Positions 19,654 to 24,755 of a DNA stretch of 24,755 bases are shown here, in pieces (the first letter of the stretch is position 1; each line of letters begins with the position of its first letter). Below the pieces are notes generated by a model, which was given only the letters and a program-made list of their open reading frames with translations, made no database searches and had not been told where the DNA came from. The DNA lies in NCBI GenBank assembly GCA_001970855.1, contig LSSN01002981.1, positions 1-24,755 on the forward strand. Reading direction: 5' to 3'. The translations under genes were made by a program, and so were the position numbers. Source of the DNA: Smittium culicis (taxonomy: Eukaryota; Kickxellomycota; Harpellomycetes; Harpellales; Legeriomycetaceae).

Positions 19654-20173
19654 TACAGTAAAACCTCTAAGATGGCAAACCTCCAAGATAGCAACTTTAT
19701 GAATTTTAAATTGAAAAAACATTGCTATATTGTTTGAAGTATACCCCACTCTTATTAAAGCGATATTATAGGCTAATTAAATTAAATTTGCATGTTTTAA
19801 CAAATTTTATTTGTCAATTGGCTATTTATAATGCAAATAATCTGGCATATTATCAATTGCACTCTGAGAAGGCAATTCGCAGTTCTGTAGTAAAATGACT
19901 GTAAAATGAACCAAAATATAATTTCTAAGATATCAACTAAAATATGTAGACGAATTATGTTAGAATTTTTTTTTAATAAAAAAATAAACAAATCAAATTA
20001 TTATATTTAGAATTCTTGATTTTAGGTTGTTTTTTTTATTTAATTTGTAGCTAGTTCCTTGCTAGCTATTTTTATCATTAAAAAACCTCTCAGATGGCAA
20101 ATTGCTATCTGAGAGGACATTTGGACCAAAGTGGGGCAAAAATAGCTGTTGCTTTCTCAGAGGTTTTACTGTA
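19654..20173. mobile_element. pogo-like (Tc1/mariner) non-autonomous TIR element, MITE-type
   Basis: The element is 520 bp and begins TACAGTAAAACCTCT (19654-19668), ending in the exact reverse complement AGAGGTTTTACTGTA (20159-20173). The outer TA agrees with TA target duplication, and CAGTAAAACCTCT resembles pogo-type MITE termini such as Arabidopsis Emigrant (from memory of the family). A 15-bp motif like CCTCTAAGATGGCAA recurs at 19664, 19680 and 20086 on the plus strand, at 20102-20116 and 20149-20163 on the minus strand, and partly at 19862. The copies at 20086 and 20102 form a perfect-ended palindrome. I see no transposase, so it would need one in trans. It lies 275 bp upstream of the nucleoporin start. 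Confidence 0.85.
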
Positions 20174-20448
20174 TTATTTACGCGCTTGAAATCAAATCAA
20201 TTTTTGATCCACAGTGTCCAATTGAATTCGCTTTTAGATATTTGGGTATTATTGGATTTATAAAAATTTAATTCTATGGTTTAACATAATTCAGCCAATT
20301 ACTGGCCAAATCATAAATGCGAATGTTATGGAATTGATTATTTTTGTAACTAAGCGTAAGGCTGAATAAACAACATGATAGTTACCTTTTGAAATTGCTT
20401 TGATTTGTACATTCGAAGACTAGATAAGCTAAAATAAAGTGTTTATCA
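20174..20448 (+). promoter_or_regulatory. Short upstream region of the nucleoporin gene
   Basis: Only 275 bp separate the TIR element from the nucleoporin ATG, so the core promoter and 5' leader must lie here or reach into the element. An in-frame TAA at 20425-20427 bounds the coding start. I identify no specific factor site. Confidence 0.4.
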
Positions 20449-23400
20449 ATGATGAATGCGGAACTAGATGAAAAGGTTGATGTATACCATCATGTGCCAA
20501 TCATTCTCGACAACATTTATAACTACAATTCTCCTGTTATTTTACCCCAGAAAAACAACCGCTCGCTTTCTGAAAATAGTAATTCTTTTTCTAGCCATCA
20601 AAATCATGTTATGTACCATATTAATTACAATCATGAAACTACCGAAAATATGCACAGCGGTCAAAAGATTAACAAGTTATCAGAAATATATAGCGAACGA
20701 AATTTTAGCCCGAAGCTTTTTGGAGAATTAGACGATAATTATAGTTACCTTAATATGCATGTACAATCATCAATAATCTCAGATGTATGGCAATACCCTG
20801 AAACTGCTAATATAATTCACAGTAGGTGTATTCATTGGAGAATATTACGTTGTGGAACTATCTTAGAGCTAAGATTGATTAATTTTATACAGACACAGGA
20901 TTTGTCGCCTAATCAAAGTCAGCAACAAGATCTTAGCTCGACTAGTGAAGCATCCTCTATCATAAGTCTCGTTTTCCCTCATAAACTAGAAGGGAAAGTT
21001 CAGTTCCATAACGTTATAGACAAAGATGATACTGGTGAATGTAATTCTATCCCTCTGTCTGAAACATTGGTGATTTTCGCCTTGTCCGAATCAGGAATTA
21101 TTTATCGAATCTCTTTAAATAACATATGTTCAACTAACCTTGCCAAAACTCTTGTTATTAGATCTGAAGCCTATAAAATTAAAAATAAATCTCCAATCGA
21201 GAATCAGAATGAAAAAAGAATTTTCTCAAATCCTGCAAAGACAACTAGTGCAAACTCCGTTCCCAGTGATACTCACACCAAAAACCCTTTTCTCAAACAA
21301 ATCGAAAGCTTTGACTCAACCTCTCTAATGGTTTATTGGTTAGATGGTCTGGTTGTTTTAGTATCTGGCTTTGGCTCTCAAAATCGAATAACTGAAAGCA
21401 TTTTTTATTTAATAGATGAGCCTCAATCTTCTTTTGTATCGCAGCTGTATAAAAAATTTGATTCCTCTATCTCCAATACTATTGAAGCAATTAAAAATGT
21501 AAATATCTCTTCAGGCGTCAATTATTCTCAATCTGATAATTTAGTAATTGGACTAGAGCTTAACAGAGCATTGTGGGTATGGAAGCCTCGTTTAGGTAAA
21601 ACTAAAATAGAAATTAAGCTTCCTACCACTGACCAAAATCCATCTTTATTACCTTCTCCTGACAACAAATCTTTTATCAGACTTATTCCATATCAGCTAG
21701 ATAGCTCCAATTCTATAATTTCGTCAAAGGATATTATTAATATTATAGTTTATGTAAATGATTCTGACGGTGGATATTTTGCAATTGTTGAATTGGTAAT
21801 TGATAATGAGAATTTTGACGAATCGTCCCTCACAATTTCTTCATTAAAAAAATCTTCAGAATTTTTCCCTATAATCCCTCGAGATTCTAGGCTTATTGAC
21901 TTTAAAATTTTGCAAAATTCTTCCAGCAACTCTAATAGTTTCCTTAGCTGGAAATTGTTTTCATTATGGCAAACTTCTGGATCTGAAAAAGTAATGTATG
22001 GTTACTTGCAATCTAACGACATGAATAAACACATATATAAAGATTCTGAATCTGAACCTGAACCAAGAGTAATTTGGGGCCTAAAAAGTTCAATTGGTGA
22101 AAAATGGATTTCCGATTACCCACTCCCTGAATATTTGCAACCTCTACCGACGAGCGGCGAATTAGAAATTTTACAAGAATGGCTGCTTAGCAAAAAAAAT
22201 GATCCTAATTCATCTTCTTACTTTGGTATAGATCAATCAGTAGAACTTGAACTAGGTAAAGACTTAAAAGAAAAAGTCTCTAAAAAGCTACTAGGCTCTT
22301 TTCTTTCATACGTTCTTAATCCTTTACGCTTTTCATCAAGTGTGGTTCAATATGCGTTGCATATATATATCAACAAATCCATCGGCACCTCATCAACTTT
22401 TGATAAAAATATTCTTAGCCTCTCCTTGCGTAATCAATTAATAAATATTATTGGCTTTAATATCCCATATATTGACGAAAATCAGTCTCATGATGAACCT
22501 TCTTTGACCCAAGTATACGATTATTCTAACCAGCTTTATACTGAATGGATGTGGTTTTTATCAATTTGCTCACAAATACAACAAAGCCATAATGCAGGAA
22601 ACTCTCTATTTATTAATAAATTTACATCTATAGTCGGGATCTGTAGAAGTCTTAGTATTGACATTTTACAATATAGCGGTGACTTGGAGTGGGTTATCGA
22701 AAATTCAAAATTCCCTAGAAGCTTCTCATATAGCGAAAGACTGACTTCTAACAAAAGTTTGATTTCCCTATCCTCCACAAGCCATTTTGCTTCTTCAACG
22801 ATATCTCGAACTCCTCAAAATCTTTTGGATTCCAGTAGATATAAAATCGTAAAATCATCTCAAAAACCAAACATTCTCATTTTAAGTCAAGCAATCAATA
22901 ACGTAGGTTCTAAATTAAGTTTATTATCTCGAGCACAGCTAATACATGACTTTGAGTTAAGGTTTATTGGCGGTGTATACTTAGATATAGAAAGTGAGCT
23001 TGCAGCTTTATTTAATGACTTATATTCTTCAAACCCTGAAGAGTTTGCTGCCATTTTATCTGAATCCCTCAAATTGATTTTACAGATTGAAGATTTTTCT
23101 GAGACTGTAAAGAGTTTGATTGGACTTGTTATGGACACAGATACCCCATCTAATCTCACCGATAGTTTATATGGCTCTAATTCTCGAAATAATGAGAATA
23201 TCTCAGATGGAAATTATACCCAAAAATATTTCAAAGTATCAACCGCAATCGTCTCCTCAAAAATAGCATTATTATTTAAAAATAGATATTCTTTGGTTTG
23301 CGAGCTTCTTATATTCTTTAGCGCTTTATCCTTCATAGTTGATGATTTTTCATGCGATAGACCAGCGTTAGGAAATAAGATTAAATCGCCTAATCCTGGA

Positions 23401-24755
23401 ATTGAAATAGAAAAAGGAATTATCGTTAGCTCTAGACAAATTTATAAACTTATTGACCATGAAAGCAAAAGTTTGTTGCTCTCGAATCTTGTGGAGGCAT
23501 TTAGGCTATATACATTTTTAGTTAACTACACCAACTGTGTCACCTTTATTAACTCATCATCAAGTAAATCCTATTTCGCTGAAATGTCAAGAAATCTCAA
23601 GTCAAAATACAATACAATTGTAAATCATAGTTATGATAGTAAGGAAGTAGATTCTGTATATATCAATAAACTTGAAGATAAGCGGAAAAATGCACCTGCT
23701 CCTTACCCGCTTCTTTTGTTGAAAATTTCAGACTATCTGCCAATATTATCTAATTCTAAATGGATCCGCATGCCAACTACCTTTTCTGAATCTGCAATTA
23801 ACAACTCCTTAAACCATGTAACTAATTTATTCAATAACTTGATATTTAGCTCTGGAGAAAACTATCATATGGATCCCGCAATTGATCATATAGACGCTCC
23901 TATTTATCAAAATAGACTGATATCTTTTGATGATTCAATCTCAAATTTTGTTTCAATGTGCATTGTTGAATACATTGACCACGAGCAAATTCTCAATTTG
24001 ATGAAATACCTCCCTACTGTTTTTCAAGTATCTTTCTTGTGCGGAGTTGTAAACGCTGAGCTTGGGCGCTTCCAAACTGCAGCAGACTGCTTTGCTTCAG
24101 CTGCATCTGCCATATTTAGTGTTGGAAGTAAGGAGCTTCTACCAACCAAACCAGCTCATATTGATCTAAAACTCTCACATCTTTCCTCTAAAGCCGAAGC
24201 ATGGTTAGAGTCAATAGGTTTTGAAAGAACTGATATTGTTGGATATTATCTTCAGGTAGCTAAAATCTTTGAAAAATCAAAAGCCCACGAGCTGTCCTCA
24301 GAGTTTTATACTTTAGCTGTTAGAAATTCTTCATTTAACGGCTCTGGAATTTTTGAAAATAATTTGGGCCCTATTTACGTTAAAATATTCCACTCTGCTA
24401 TAGAAAGCAAACAAATAGAAAAAGCATACTCAAGTATTATCAATAACCCAGACCTAGATATGCAACTGGAGTGCCTTCGTTTATTTGTAAACTTTTGCTT
24501 GGACGAAAGCAAAATCGAATATTGCAGACTACTAATTAAATTCCCATTCCCGGGACTTTTAGGAGAAGTTGAAAAATGTTTGCAATTTAAAGCAAGAAAC
24601 AGTAAATTGAACACAACAAACCTATTTACTACACCTAACCAAAGCGAAGGAGATTTAGGAAAAATTTCTCAAATGAATTATTATTATATTCTCTTTTCTT
24701 TTTATATGAACTGGAACAACTTTTATGAGGCTTCAAGCATTATGTACCAATACGC
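20449..24755 (+). CDS. NUP160: Nucleoporin of the Nup160/Nup120 family (3' partial)
   Basis: One frame runs from ATG 20449 (preceded by an in-frame TAA at 20425) to the right edge, 1435 codons with no stop or intron. A second ATG follows at 20452. The family is a scaffold subunit of the Y-shaped Nup107-160 (yeast Nup84) complex of the nuclear pore: an N-terminal beta-propeller followed by an alpha-helical solenoid. Matches seen: SRCIHWRI and ILELRLI (residues ~125-140), LVIFALSESGIIYRISL (~207-223), VIGLELNRALWVWKPRLG (~366-383), then SFLSYVLNPLRFSSSVVQY (~617-635). The solenoid has GYYLQVAKIFEKSKAHE (~1265), IEKAYSSIINNPD with LECLRLFV (~1323-1347), IKFPFPGLLGEVEKCL (~1363) and MNYYYILFSFYMNWNNFYEA (~1409), close to the human NUP160 C-terminal order. 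Ser/Asn-rich loops enlarge it. The remaining C-terminus is outside the window. Confidence 0.88.
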   Translation, partial: MMNAELDEKVDVYHHVPIILDNIYNYNSPVILPQKNNRSLSENSNSFSSHQNHVMYHINYNHETTENMHSGQKINKLSEIYSERNFSPKLFGELDDNYSYLNMHVQSSIISDVWQYPETANIIHSRCIHWRILRCGTILELRLINFIQTQDLSPNQSQQQDLSSTSEASSIISLVFPHKLEGKVQFHNVIDKDDTGECNSIPLSETLVIFALSESGIIYRISLNNICSTNLAKTLVIRSEAYKIKNKSPIENQNEKRIFSNPAKTTSANSVPSDTHTKNPFLKQIESFDSTSLMVYWLDGLVVLVSGFGSQNRITESIFYLIDEPQSSFVSQLYKKFDSSISNTIEAIKNVNISSGVNYSQSDNLVIGLELNRALWVWKPRLGKTKIEIKLPTTDQNPSLLPSPDNKSFIRLIPYQLDSSNSIISSKDIINIIVYVNDSDGGYFAIVELVIDNENFDESSLTISSLKKSSEFFPIIPRDSRLIDFKILQNSSSNSNSFLSWKLFSLWQTSGSEKVMYGYLQSNDMNKHIYKDSESEPEPRVIWGLKSSIGEKWISDYPLPEYLQPLPTSGELEILQEWLLSKKNDPNSSSYFGIDQSVELELGKDLKEKVSKKLLGSFLSYVLNPLRFSSSVVQYALHIYINKSIGTSSTFDKNILSLSLRNQLINIIGFNIPYIDENQSHDEPSLTQVYDYSNQLYTEWMWFLSICSQIQQSHNAGNSLFINKFTSIVGICRSLSIDILQYSGDLEWVIENSKFPRSFSYSERLTSNKSLISLSSTSHFASSTISRTPQNLLDSSRYKIVKSSQKPNILILSQAINNVGSKLSLLSRAQLIHDFELRFIGGVYLDIESELAALFNDLYSSNPEEFAAILSESLKLILQIEDFSETVKSLIGLVMDTDTPSNLTDSLYGSNSRNNENISDGNYTQKYFKVSTAIVSSKIALLFKNRYSLVCELLIFFSALSFIVDDFSCDRPALGNKIKSPNPGIEIEKGIIVSSRQIYKLIDHESKSLLLSNLVEAFRLYTFLVNYTNCVTFINSSSSKSYFAEMSRNLKSKYNTIVNHSYDSKEVDSVYINKLEDKRKNAPAPYPLLLLKISDYLPILSNSKWIRMPTTFSESAINNSLNHVTNLFNNLIFSSGENYHMDPAIDHIDAPIYQNRLISFDDSISNFVSMCIVEYIDHEQILNLMKYLPTVFQVSFLCGVVNAELGRFQTAADCFASAASAIFSVGSKELLPTKPAHIDLKLSHLSSKAEAWLESIGFERTDIVGYYLQVAKIFEKSKAHELSSEFYTLAVRNSSFNGSGIFENNLGPIYVKIFHSAIESKQIEKAYSSIINNPDLDMQLECLRLFVNFCLDESKIEYCRLLIKFPFPGLLGEVEKCLQFKARNSKLNTTNLFTTPNQSEGDLGKISQMNYYYILFSFYMNWNNFYEASSIMYQY

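Noticed and set aside
20468..20731. An 87-codon plus-strand frame near the start of the nucleoporin
   Set aside because: It is an out-of-frame shadow of the nucleoporin coding sequence, which is open for 1435 codons and has family motifs.

Overview
The window comes from an AT-rich eukaryotic nuclear genome. It carries three protein-coding genes with eukaryote-only or eukaryote-type products. One of them is split by four short GT-AG introns (73-104 nt). The standard code fits, with TGA and TAG both used as stops. The proteins are rich in Ser and Asn, the introns are compact, and the intergenic DNA is full of decayed LTR-type, tyrosine-recombinase and Tc1/mariner-type elements. This suggests an early-diverging fungus or a related AT-rich opisthokont. 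The lineage is inference, not shown.

Layout: (1) 1-2166 (+): the C-terminal part of a NEDD1/GCP-WD-like gamma-tubulin recruitment protein, cut by the left edge. (2) 2167-3611: a convergent gap with no gene I can support. (3) 3612-5769 (-): a complete five-exon D-xylulokinase, 593 residues. (4) About 6201-6632: a G+C-richer island full of perfect hairpins, a candidate structured RNA I could not name. (5) 6640-19650: about 13 kb of mobile-element remains. On the minus strand is a broken DIRS-type retroelement. Its reverse transcriptase lies at 16.4-17.2 kb, while its RNase H and tyrosine recombinase lie at 7.4-9.15 kb. Between these halves sits a decayed plus-strand Ty3/gypsy-type element, in the order diverged repeat, gag-like, protease, RT, RNase H, integrase, diverged repeat. 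The simplest reading is that the Ty3/gypsy element inserted into the DIRS element between its RT and RNase H parts and both then decayed. (6) 19654-20173: a 520-bp pogo-like terminal-inverted-repeat element with repeated and palindromic subterminal motifs. (7) 20449-24755 (+): the first 1435 codons of a NUP160/NUP120-family nucleoporin, intronless as far as visible and cut by the right edge.

The three host genes do not form a pathway. NEDD1 (spindle and microtubule nucleation), xylulokinase (pentose catabolism) and the Nup107-160-complex nucleoporin are independent genes. They are separated by a repeat-rich stretch that seems to tolerate insertions. I found no tRNA, rRNA or CRISPR array.
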